Source: Asterias rubens (lineage: Eukaryota > Echinodermata > Asteroidea > Forcipulatida > Asteriidae). From it: a stretch of 64,000 nt of DNA. Under the pieces are notes generated by a model. The model had not been told where the DNA came from. It was given only the letters and a program-made list of their open reading frames with translations, and searched no databases. The translations under genes and the position numbers were made by a program. Of the stretch, positions 31,398 to 43,700 are shown piece by piece. The stretch spans positions 2,728,001-2,792,000 of the forward strand of contig NC_047063.1 in the NCBI RefSeq assembly GCF_902459465.1. Direction: 5' to 3'. The stretch's first letter is position 1, and the number at the start of each line of letters is the position of its first letter.

Positions 31398-31560
31398 AAA
31401 CCGGGCTAGTTCGCCGGTCTAATGGTAAGTCATCTGCACAAGCAATGCAAAAGTCGTGGGTTCGAATCCCACCTGAGTGATTTGCCTTTGGATTTGTTTT
31501 CACAGAACTTGGGAAAGTACTGATTACGTAGTGCTTTTAATACTGATCAGTGTCTGGTGA
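31398..31560 (+). mobile_element. SINE family S2
   Basis: GGTCTAATGGTAAGTCATCT, GGGTTCGAATCCCACCTGAG, tail GGGAAAGTACTGATTACG. Confidence 0.7.
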
Positions 31561-33044
31561 AAAACAAGTTATATGAGATGAACTATTAAAAAAAGCACAG
31601 TAATCAAGTGGACTTTTTGTATTTCTATATTAATTCCCCCACCCATCCCATTTCTTATGGCCATGTTTTCTAACACACAGATGACGTTGCACTTATTTTC
31701 CATTTTGACCAGCGCAGCAAGGTGTTGTTAAACACAACTTGTTGATTGATCAGCATTAGAGCATAATCACACCTTACAGGCACGACAACAAAACAGGAGG
31801 TCCGATGTTAAAAAATAATTCCCAAACTAGCCACTCATGTCTCCCATAATATTATGCTTCAAGGGCTCCTTACTCTCAGTTAAAAAAGGAACTACTATCC
31901 TATAAAGTTGTTAAAAAGATGGCTGATTTTTTAAAAGAATATTTTCCAAAGGAAAGGAAGTACTGAAGATGGAAGAAGTCTAGACCTAATAAAAGACTTG
32001 GGAAAACAGACAGTTAGTTCAATCACCCTTATATGAAGTGCAATCTCATTGACTAAACCGGTCATACGTAGATTGGTTGGTGTCGATTTAACTCTGATTT
32101 ATGGGCAAAATTAAAAAGAGTAAGTTACAATAATAGTCACATGTGAGGTTTCATCTGAATGCAACAGTCTACTTGTCGCCAGAACAGCAAAACCTGTCAG
32201 GTAATTTTACAAGAACGCACATCCATCTTTGTTTAACAAGGTGACAGCGAGTACAAACCACATCTCTGGCTGCACATAATATAATGTTTTGGGGTGAAAA
32301 ACTATCAAAATCATTATTACTTCGAAGGCAATCCTTTCTTAAACATAATTTATACAGCTGCAGTGCTGCTCACCAAGTAAATTTGTATGGCCATTTAAGT
32401 ACATTACCAATTCATGACCCTCATTTTAAACGTATTTATGGGGGGAGAAAAGAAACAGATTTGTGAAGTTATACGCAGAGGTTAGCATTAATTCTCAAAT
32501 TATTTTGATTTCGCACAAATGTTCTTGTGCTTTTAAGTGTTTGTGAAGTAATTTATACATTTAGAGCATTTGAGATGACAAAGTGTAATAAACTATTATG
32601 TAATAGCATTATAGTACCACAAAGTGTCGACTTGCTTTTTCAAAACTCCCGATGTTTCCCTTTTAAGGCAACTGGACATTTCTTTGGTCAGTGAACCCGA
32701 CTTTTCAAACCGCTTAATGGTACTTATAGATATTTAACGCAGAATTAACCAAGAAAAACAGATTATTTAGGCTTAAAGGCTGCACACCCGTTTGGTAAAA
32801 TACTTTCTTTATACCTGTCAAGGTAATGCAGGCTAAGTAGTTTATAAAGATTTCACATCCAGCTTTTCACATCCGGATCCCCAGGTGATTTTCACAGATC
32901 ACCTTTGGTGTATCTTTCCTAAAACTTTTGCCCATAAATCATCAATACATTGACAACAACAAAACAATCAATCAGACAAGAATTTTCAGATGAGAAAACC
33001 ATACCAAACTTAAGAGTTTTCAAAACTGCTTTTTGGAGCATTCT

Positions 33045-33077
<33 letters not shown>

Positions 33078-34970
33078 AGGTTAAAGCTTAAAGCTTTGAA
33101 GTACACACAAAGTTGAAATTTCAAGTTATTTTTGGCTTTTGATTTTGAATGACACACCATACTATTTTAAATGCCAATCAATTACATTACAATATAACAT
33201 TTCATCAAAAAACATCTTCAGTTCAAACCAAATAGGCCTAACTGGTGTATTTCCAATTACAGATGTTAGTATAAATTTTTAGAGCAATCAGGACAAAGTT
33301 TTATTTTCTTTCAAATTAGGGAGAGAAATTGTCTATCTGTTTTTGAGTTTAAAACTTAAGTGTTTCAGCACAAAATTTTGGAAATGTGTGTGGTTTTATT
33401 TACAGGAGACATATTTAAGATACAGGGAAACAGGAAACATGTTTTTGGTATTAATAAATCTAATAAAATAACACATAATATGACCACATTGACTGGTTAG
33501 TATGTCCATGGTATGTCATGATGAATTTGGGTGAAAAACTTCACACGCAAAGACGGAATGTTCTTCAGACAACTCCAATGTTCTTTACAGAATTGTTTCA
33601 ACCAATCATGTTTGACGCCGATGTGAGCGTGTGAGCGAATCATGCCAAAATCAGGCTCTGATTGGCTGGACGGACGCTGGACACCAGGGGTCAAAACAGG
33701 TGTCCTCTTGAGGTCATCCAGGGTTTACTTGGGGTCATAGCTGCTGGGCGTAGTAGGCTACCATGGATACTGGTATGTGACTCTAATCCCCATATTCATG
33801 GAAACCAGTTAGATCTGGGTCTATATGATGAAATATGGACGGGAGACGCAATCCAAAAGCCACCTGGACGATCAGGCTTACAGTCTTAATTAAGATTTGG
33901 GGAAAGTGATTCACAGAATGCACACACCAAAATCTTCTGGATTTCCCGTATTTCATGATCATTCTAGATTAGTAGTTAGGGTCATAAGCTTTAAATGGAG
34001 AGGAGGGGGGACTGTCTGTTGGTTTATGATCAGGAAATGTGCAAAAACAGAGGGGCGGGGGAAAAGGATTTACCGAGCAATAACAAGACGAATTAAAGCA
34101 TAATGTGAGTTCTTTGGGGAAAAACTGAAGCACTTCCTACGGGAATCCCAGCGAAAACATTCAAAAACATTTTGCCTCGCACAAAATAGGTTAAAGGGTC
34201 TAATGAAATGATCTGACATTTCCTCAAACCCTTAGGGTTGGTTCAAAGACCTGATAATAATTTGAGAAATCCTGCCGAAAAATATATCCACCAAGGCCAA
34301 ATTTTAATGCCTCTACTAAACAATCAAACTTCTGCGCTTAAGATCACCATTCTTTGCTTACTGTTGTGCAAGTGCCCAATTTCTGTGCTAGCTGTATAAG
34401 CGTAGAATGCCTGAAGTCAGTTTGGAATTCACTGCTTCCGTAAGCGAAGATTATTTGCTTGCGATAAGCAGAGCCATTAAATTGGCCCCTGTCAACCTGC
34501 TCACAACCAACTCAAATATGGAAGAGTTCGAACTTTAATCAAAAGTTTTCCCTTTGCTGCTGACAGATGTTAAAGTTATCATGTAGAATGGAACTATCAT
34601 CTTGCAAAACAACTTAACAGACTGTGACAGAATGGATAACGTCATCTCAACCATGTCTGTAAACAACAATGTGACGCAAGCATCATAAACAGACACAAGT
34701 TGGATTGATGGGGGGGGGCATGATTGAGGTACGAATGCAAAGCGATTGACGTCACAGGGCTGTTTTCACAGCAAATGATTTGCAAGAGTTGAGCACATTT
34801 CAGTTGAGTGGATGCTATGGCAGGAAGTATGAACCTGGCTTCAAGAAGATATGTACAGGTGCTTTTTTGTATGTATCAGTTGAGTTGAGCAGCAACGATA
34901 TTTTGCACAATTAACTTTCCCCTTACGCCTCCAGCAAAAAGCAACTCACCCTGTGGGCAGTACATAAGCA
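31561..34970. other. Non-coding stretch
   Basis: Contains a 30-base poly-A run (about 33047-33076) and a fragment of hairpin family F near 34350-34490. No gene recognised on either strand. Confidence 0.4.
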
Positions 34971-35713
34971 GGGCTCAAAATGTTCACTGGACCTCAGGCA
35001 AAGTCAGTGCTTTAAGCTGTGGTCCAGTAAACTAATGACTGGCAAGTTCGGTGGTTTTGTGTGATTGAAGAAAAATATGTCACCTCATCTCTGTTTACCA
35101 AAAAAATTATGTTTCAAGGCAGTGGACACTTTTGGTAATTACTCAAAACAATTATTAGCATAAAACCTTACTTGGTAACGAGTAATGGGGAGAGGTTGCT
35201 AGTATAAAACATTGTGAGAAACAGCTCCCTCTGAAGTGACGTAGTTTTCGAGAAAGAAGTAATTTTCCACGAATATGATTTCGAGACCTCAAGTTAAGAA
35301 TTTGAGGTCTCGAAATCAAGCATCTGAAAGCACACAACTTCGTGTGACAAGGGTGTTTTTTTTTTCATGGTTATCTCGCAACTCTGACGACCAATCAAGC
35401 TCAAAATTTTCACAGGTTTGTTATTTTATGCATATGTTGAGATACCCGCAGTGCGAAGACTGGTCTTTGACAATTACCAATAGTGTCCACTGTCTTTAAA
35501 TATTGACTTTGAGTCAGATAAATATCTTTCAACTCTGTTGAGTATTTATGAAAGTTGTACCCCTAAAAATATATATTTATAATAAGTTTCATTGACAGCT
35601 TTTTCTCATTTTGACTCTGGTCCTGTAAAAAACTTTCTGGTCCAGAAAAAGTTTTGAGCTACAACCTCTGCAGCCATCTTGTGGATTTTCCCCTTCAAAT
35701 TCGAGCCCTGATA
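34971..35713. repeat. Repeat family K split by a family A element
   Basis: Starts GCAGGGCTCAAAATGTTCAC and ends TTCGAGCCCTG. The family A copy 35113-35499 interrupts it. Confidence 0.55.
35113..35499. repeat. MITE family A, full-length copy nested in family K
   Basis: CAAGGCAGTGGACACTTTTG at the left, ACCAATAGTGTCCACTGTCT at the right, central GAGACCTCAAG/TTGAGGTCTC palindrome. Confidence 0.8.
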
Positions 35714-36263
35714 AGTAGTAATAACAAAAAGGCAACAGCTTCATAAAGAAACAAGGAGAGGCGGGCAACCCAAACTAAAGTGATGGATGAAGGAACAGGA
35801 AGACACTGCAGATTATTGGATTTCCATACTAAGAAACTAACCCAACACTTATCTTGTTAACCATATTTCCGATGTAGCCACCAGCGACAGAGAAACCTGT
35901 AGGTTTTTTGTCCTGTATACGCCAACCCTTCCAATAATATCTGTCATATCTCGTTAATAAATTGAGCCTAATCAAAGACCTGTGGTGAAAAATTACCGCA
36001 GTAATATCATAACGGAACAAAGCGCTCATTTATGATGTCCAATGTTTTCAGAGCAACAGTCCGCGCAAATTTGATTTCACAGATGGAAACTTTTTAGTAT
36101 TAAAACCAGAAATATCTCGAGTTCACTGCGACTTCTTTGGTTCATGTACTTTTGAAAATCAAATCTCTTTTAACTAATTAATAATTAATGTTTTAAGTTA
36201 TTGGTAGTTGGGGAACAAGTTGCCTTTTTGGTTAAAGGTTAAACAAGTGTAACTTTCCTTCTG

Positions 36264-37260
36264 GTCAAAGGAGGCAGCATCTTAAAGTGGCCTCTTAAGG
36301 AGAGCCCAAGAAGGCATCTCCAAGGAAGGTGGCTTCAACAGAAGATCAGGACGGAGACTAGACACTTTAGACTAAATGTGGCCATCTTAGGTGAACTCTA
36401 TGACAATAAGGAAGGGGCATACCACACTCTAGCTGTCAGGGCCGTGTTTCTGGGGATGGTAGAGAGAAAAGTCAAAGGAGGCAGCATCTTAAAGAGGCCT
36501 TTTAAGGAGGACCCAAGGAGGCATCTGCAAGAAAAGGTGGCTTCAAGAGAAGATCAGGACGGAGACTAGAACACTCTAGACTAACTGTGACTATCATAGG
36601 TCAACTCTATAACAATAAGGAAGGGGCATACCACACTATGTCAGGGTAGGTTTTGGGAGATGGTGAAGAGGGAAGTCAAAGGAGGCAGTATCTTAAAGAG
36701 GCCTCGTCAGGAGAACCCAAGGAGGCATCTGCAAGGAAGGTGGCTTCAAGAGAAGATCAGGACGGAGACTAGACTCTGTAGACTAAATGTGGCTATCTAA
36801 GGTCAACTCTATAATATTAAGGAAGGGACATACAGATTCTGTCAGGGTGTGTTTTGGGTGAGCGAAGGAGGAAGTCAATGAAGGCGGGATCTCGGAGGAA
36901 CCTCTTAAGGAGAACCCAAGAAAGCATTGCAGCTTCAGAAGCAATCGGAACTGAAAATAGAGCACTGTAGACTAACTGGGCATTTTAGGTCAACTTTATA
37001 ACAATAAGAAATGGGCATACCATACTCTCAGCAGTTGGGATTAGGGATATGGAAGTCAAAGGAGGCGGTATCTTCAAGGAGAAGTGGCTGAAGAGAAGAT
37101 CGGAACGGAGACTTGAGCACTCTAGACTAATTACTGCTGCCATCTTAAGTCAACTCAATAACAACTAGGCGATGGTAGAGAGGGAAGTCAAATGAGGCGC
37201 ATCTTAAGGTTTCAAGAGGAGATCAGGACTAACTGTGGTCACTTGGGTCAACTTAAAAGT
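36264..37260. repeat. Decaying tandem array, ~200-base unit
   Basis: The phrase GTCAAAGGAGGC(A/G)G or variants starts units at 36264, 36471, 36674, 36873, 37054 and 37187. Each unit also has AGAAGATC(A/G)G(G/A)ACGGAGACT. Units shorten and diverge to the right. Confidence 0.85.
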
Positions 37261-37337
37261 TCATAACATACAAAAGTTCATAACATAATTAAAGATTAAT
37301 GGGGATAACCTCAACCCTCGTTTCTTACCAGGAGTGA

Positions 37338-37723
37338 TTAAAGGAAAACGTTGCCTTGGATCGGTCAAGTTGGTCTTTAAAAAGCGTTTGTAACTGTTTG
37401 TTATAGAATGCATATGATTAGAAACATATTTTAAAAGTAGAATATAACGATCCACACAAGTATCACTCAAAATTATGTGGTTTTCCTTTTACCTCGTCGA
37501 CAAACACAGTCAGCCATTTATGGGAGTCAAATTTTTTGACTCCCATAAATGGCCGACTGTGTTAGTTCGCAAAGTAAAAGGAAAACCACGCAATTTCTAG
37601 GCAAATGTGTGTGGATCATTGTATTCTACTTTTTAAACATCTTTCTGACCATATGTATTTCATAACAAACTGTTACAAACCCTTTTTAAAAACCGACCGA
37701 TCCAAGCCAATGTGTTCCTTTAA
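37338..37723. mobile_element. MITE family D hairpin, second copy
   Basis: Arms pair over about 180 bases; the centre GGGAGTCAAATTTTTTGACT is nearly a perfect palindrome. Matches 29412-29779. Confidence 0.8.
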
Positions 37724-39235
37724 TGAGACTGTCTCAGAATAAAACACAGCTTGAAATGATCAGCACAATCAAGGCTTGAATTCTGAAGTGGAAGACTTAA
37801 GAGTGTTGCAGAGAAATTGTTCAAACATAATTTTGGGGTTTGGCAAACTAGAAATTCAATATTTCACAGTCAAAGAAAGGAAAACAAAACTGACAATTTA
37901 AATTTGCAAGCATTGCCCTAACAATTACAAAGCACAAAATATTTGTCCACAGGGAGTTGCAATAAAATGCGAGCCTAGTTTTGTTTTAGACCTCAGTAAA
38001 TTAAGCTTTCCTGCCCCACATTAAAGATACGCAACAGCATTGAGAATACGAGGGGATTTGGCAGCTTCACAAAGCTCAATTTTTTGGGGGAAATCCAAGA
38101 GACTACCGGGCTTGTAGCTCAAAATGTTGACTGGACCAGAATTCATTTTACAAGAACAGAATCAAAATGAGTTGAACAAGCACTCAGAGAAGATCTATTT
38201 TACTTGTGTTTATGTGCCATAGTATAATACTTTGATACTCTTGAAAATTAATTGAATATAAGTTATCACACAAGGGCAAGTGGAATACGAAAAAAAGTAT
38301 AGCGCTTCTGCAACCCATATCCAACGAGGCGTTATTTTCACGCAAACTTGGCGCGCGATATGGGCCGTGCAATATAGGTTTATATCACACTCTTGTTGCT
38401 ATGGATAGACCAATCAGAATCAAGGATTCAAACCTACTTGAAGATAGAGATATTTATCACACTCACAGCCAACTTTTTATTCTCAAAGATTTGACACGAT
38501 GAGGATTTTCGCTCAAAGGAAAAACACAATGCCAGTCTTGTCCCATTGTGATTTTACTGACCGGACATTAAAACCAAAGGCCCAGTGTTAATTCTGAACC
38601 CTACTTCATTACGCTTGTTGGGAAAATTACTTCAAATCCCACATCTTCTTGGCTTGTATTTTGCCATGGAGGAAGGAATTTTGCTACAAAAAAAAAATGC
38701 TTTTCTATACCCAGCAACCTTTATAGTATCTTTAAAACTAAAAATACTCACTCGAAAAAATTAACCTGTCCTGTTATTGTTTCGGCTAATTTAAAAAAAT
38801 CTTTGAGAAAAACATAATGCAAACTTAAAGTGATTTGGGCTGGTTATCTGTTTCTGCTAAAAAACATTTTTCTGTGCTTAGTGTGCTTGTGTGCTTATAG
38901 AGGCTTTATGAAGTTGGGCCCTGACAGTAGGGATGTATTGTTCTCGCAGAGATTCGGACCAGAGGTTTGGAAAGGTTTTATCGGCGAAATAGTTATTGGT
39001 CAGTAAGATTTAAAATGTGAAAGTCGCTAATTTATCACAGTAAACCAATGCTGTACTACATCTTTAAGGGAAAATAAACATCTCATGTGTAGCGGGCCCT
39101 GTTCAATTTCAAGGAAGTATAAGTCATCAGCTAAATGTCATGAATGTTATGAGTTGGTTATTGGAAGAGTCACGTCTATTTGCATGAGATGCTTGGCTAT
39201 ATGTGTTTATAAGGAAGAGTTGTATGGTTCTGTAG
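37724..39235. other. Non-coding stretch
   Basis: A family K fragment near 38105-38165 and a family F fragment near 38860-38922. At 38260-38420 is TATAAGTTATCACACAAGGG, part of a longer repeat seen again at 48845. No gene. Confidence 0.45.
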
Positions 39236-39500
39236 AGATGTGAATGTACAGTATCCAACATCGATGCACATAGTAGACATTCACTGTATAAAGCTATTTG
39301 AATGTTCAATGTCCAATACAAAGTAGACATTCACTATACAAAGTTATTTGAATGACCAATTTCCAATATCGAAAAAGCACTGTTGATACTCGCTGTACAA
39401 ATTTATGTGAATATTCAATGTCCAATACTCAAAATGCAAAGTTGATATTCGCTGTACAAATCTATGTGAATGTCTAATATTCAATATCAAACTAACTTTA
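39236..39500. repeat. Tandem array, ~60-base unit, about four copies
   Basis: Each unit has a variant of TGAATGTTCAATGTCCAATA and of TTCGCTGTACAAATCTATGT. Confidence 0.75.
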
Positions 39501-40074
39501 CTGTCACATAGAAGGCACTCATTTCAAAGTGTTGCAGTCCAAAGAATTTCAAATCAACCATTGCCATCATAGCAGTGAACCATTATATTTAGCAAAAATA
39601 CAAGAAATATTTCCCAATAGAAACAAGAGAACTTTCCAAAACCTAAGCCTCTGGCTTTCAGAAAAGAATGGGATTCAGTTGTTTGGGTTTATCCCAGAGG
39701 TAATTGGGGAAGTTCAGGTTGAACGGCCTTCCCAGAAGATGAGCCGATGGCCATCTGGTACCTAGGAGTCCACCCACCTCCTTGGACCCTGATCATCAGA
39801 CCGCAGCTAATGCCAGAAGGGAAGGAGGACATACCACGTGAATCACCCCACGGCCACACAGGCAACACTCTGGTTGAAATTTGACGTCACTGTGGTTAGT
39901 GTGGTTTGGGGAGTCTGGTCACGTAGCTTTTAACAGGTTTGGGTGTATTGCCTTTTTATAAACACCTGTTCTTTACTCATCTTACTTTACAGGAGCTGAT
40001 TCGATCGGATTTATCCTTTGACTGAAATTCAATGTGTTGTACCACAGACAGTGTAACCTTTGCTTTGCAAAAAA

Positions 40075-40755
40075 GTGAACCTTGTACGTGTCCATTCAAT
40101 GGCCTTTCAGGCAGGCAAAATACTACACTGGTCATATGGGAAATTTAACACTTGATGTCATTCCTTCCACAGAAAGTCTCATATTATAATTTACAGCTGC
40201 CAGGTTTTAAGATGTGCCCACTCTCCTCCTCCTATTAAAAGTTTATAAAAATCAGTGAAATCTCCATACAGAATAAGATTGTCTGTGTATTCAATGCTCA
40301 GAACAAAGAGTGAACCTTCACACTCAAGCACCTTTTTCAGGCAGGCAAGTTACTACACTAGTCATACGGGAAGTTTTACACTTTATGTCATATACCTTCC
40401 AAAGAAAACAAAAAGTGAAAATTTACAGTTCATTTACAAGTTAAGAGACTTTCCTCCTATTAAAAGTTGATAAAATTCAGTGAAATGTCCATAAAGTATA
40501 AGACATTGGGCTGCGTTGGACAAAGAGTGAACCTTGTACACTCAAGAGCCTTTCAGGCAGGCAAGATGCTACACTAGTCATTTGGAAAATTTATGACACT
40601 TTATGTCAAACCTCACACAGAAAAGTTAAAAGTTATAGTTTTACAGCTCTAAAAGTTTAGAGAGATGTGCCCACTTTCCTCCTATTAAAAAGTTGATCAA
40701 AATCAGTGTGATCTCCACAAAGTATCGGATTTTCTGTGTCCTTCTCATAGCAGGA
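40075..40755. repeat. Tandem array, ~225-base unit, three copies
   Basis: GTGAACCTT begins units at 40075, 40310 and 40527; each has TTTCAGGCAGGCAA and CTCCTATTAAAAGTT(T/G)AT. Confidence 0.8.
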
Positions 40756-40759
40756 AGTG

Positions 40760-43700
40760 CGGCCCTGTGGCTCTTTTGTATAAACCAGTGATGTCACCAT
40801 CTTCTTTAACTTCATGCTCTATGATAAGTTATTGTTCCTGTAGGATAGATAAAAAGAGCCTCAAAACAAACACAGCTTGGAGTTCCAAGAAATTGCCAGA
40901 TCCACCAAGTTTGTTCAGGGATGAGAGGATGTCAGAGAAATGTGTTTACAGAAAACATCAATAAACCTGTGTGGTCCATGGTCAGCCCACTTGCTGTAAA
41001 TGACTTCCATTACACATCAAAGGGAATCCCCCACCCCCTCCCCTCCTGAATGAGCTCAAGAAAATTCCCAAATAGATTCGATATTTGTTTACTCTAGCTG
41101 TAAAGCCATGAATTCTCAGAATTACAAACTTAAAAACTGGACCTAATGGAGTTTCTAAAGGATTTTTTTAGTGTCTAGCTGTGGGAGGGAAAACCCAAGA
41201 GAATTATTTCAGGGAAACCCATGCAGTACAGGTAGGAACTGAAAACCCAATCCACTCAGTGTGCCCCCCCCCCTCCTCCCACCCCTCCTCCCACAACAGG
41301 ATTGGAACTGGGGTCCAACTGAAGAAAGATTTCAATATGCCAACCCACTGGACCGCCAACTAAATATCTTCCAAATTAATGACTTTGACCCCACCCCCCC
41401 CCACCCCCAAATGCAATGTCTGGGTATGCTGTGCATTTAGGGCATTTCACTTCGAGCAGAAGTTGCCATTACAAAGTATATGCTCAAATTTACACAAAAA
41501 CTTATTTGAGAGTAAACCCTTGCTGAGCGACAAGAACAAGATGAAAGTGTTCTATATGTGGTGTATATAGAATCCCCTCCGATGAACAAGGAGGCTATTT
41601 TGTTAAATAATGGTTCGTCTTTTCAAGTTGCAACAGTGAAAGAAAGAAAAAAAAAATGCCCCACTTGCCAAGATGCCAATCAAGCTATTGTTGATGGTGG
41701 CAAACGCTGTGGGCACTTTTACCAAATCCAGCGCCCCAGTTATTGTTTGGCATACTTCTTCACACCTTGCTCACACTTTTCCCAGGGATGTGCAAATAAG
41801 AGCCAGATGAGATGCAAAGAAATTTGCTTCTTTTCCTTTTTACGCCAGGTGATTCAAAGCTCCTCAAGTGGGCATACAGAGTTAGTGTTGGGTAAATAAT
41901 CTGATCTATGATAAAACATCCGCTCACAATTGCTGTAGAAAAGGAAAAAAACAACGACCCTCTCTTTCTCCTGAAGCAACACAACTGCAAAAAGCTCATG
42001 GGCAAACATTGTCAAGCGTTCGCTGTGGTTAATGGCGACAATGTATGCTGGATTTAATTGATTCAAAGAACTATATCGCTTGTTAATTAGCTACTCAATT
42101 AGCTCATACAAATGGAACAAAGCAGCTGGAATGTCAAAACCAGGTGTCACATTTTCGAGGTATTGGCGTTTTGGTTTGTCAGTGAAACACAGGGTCTTTT
42201 TTATAAGATTTCTCTGAAGTGAAGATTAAGAAGTGCACATTACTGGGGGTCAAACCAATGAAGTTTCCCCAGACTTGTCATGTAACATGATGACACATTC
42301 GTCCAAGGTTTTAGGGAGTATTTAGAAAGTAGGTAGGGTTGCCTCTTTTTAAAAGAAATGACTGAAACATGCAAGATTTAAAAAGTATGAGTCAATTGAA
42401 TGGTAGGGCCCAAATTAACCGAAGGCACCCACATCGATTGCTATGGTTTCCTTTGCAAAAGTTCCAACACAAAATTAACATTTTCCCCAACAAAGTGCAT
42501 ACCCCGGTACCAGAAAATTGCTGTGCCTCTTCACAGACAAAATTCAAGTCCTGATACAACTTTACCGTTTTGACTTTTGGAGGGGGGAGGGGCTTGACTT
42601 TTGGAGGGGGGAGGGGCTAGAGTTCCTAAGAAGGCCAGCTCTGTAGATAAGCAGGCACCAAACAGTTTCACACTTATAGGCTTTCTTCATCAGAGTAAAA
42701 ACCCATCAATAATACTTAGATTCGTTGTATAAAAAGAAAAAATAGGGACTACAACATAATAGAAGCTTTTAATTGCTATAGGAAAGAGATTCACAGGGAT
42801 AATTCTCATGATGTTGACAAACTCTCACAGTCCTGATAAGTGAGTTGTACCGTGGTGAAATCCTTCCTCCATTGGTTGTATACAGTGCCAGACAGACTTG
42901 GATTAAATCTTGGCACCGCTCAAACGAGAAGTGTCATCCCTTCATTGTAATCCCCCAACCCCTATCAAGGTAGAAAATGTTTCACTCCTCTTCTCCCATC
43001 CACAACCAAGAGAGACTCATGTGCCCCGACCTCTGATTGAGCCAAGCATTAAAAAAAAAGTGAGTTCATGACAATGCACCACGCTTCTTCTTCTTCAGCT
43101 GGCCTATGGGTACAAAAGGTTACCACAAGACCTCTGCATTCCGGAGCTACAATCCTTTACACAAGCTGAGGAATGCCTCCCCATTCTTCCAAGACACTCC
43201 AGAAGATATCCCATGGCATTATTAAAGTGGCTGACATTGTCTACTGCCCACCAATAGGTCACCTGTGATACTGTTGTTGTTGTTCGCGGGGGTTTTAAGA
43301 TGCAGTGTTAAAGTACAGCGATAAGGGTGTGCAGCAGAATGCATTCCGAGAGGACTTAATGTATTTTAATCGGATTGTTTTTCAATCCCACTTTAATCAT
43401 GTACTGATTGGCCACATATTTTGACGCTTAAACTCTTTGTGGACCTGGTATTCCACCATTATCTAAGCACAGTGCCTGGGCTTTTTTATGGTGTTTTTCT
43501 CTTTGGTTGGTGCGATTTTCTTTTTCAGGCAAGATCTACTTAACTTCTGAGACTAGTCAATTTGGTCAAATATTCAACAGGAATCTACTCTCTGTACTGT
43601 GAATGCAAAAGGTAAATACAAAATAAAGAAGTGTTTATTTGAACAAATATTTTTATGTAAACAGAGCGTAGGTGTCAGGGGAAAATAAACATGGACGTTT

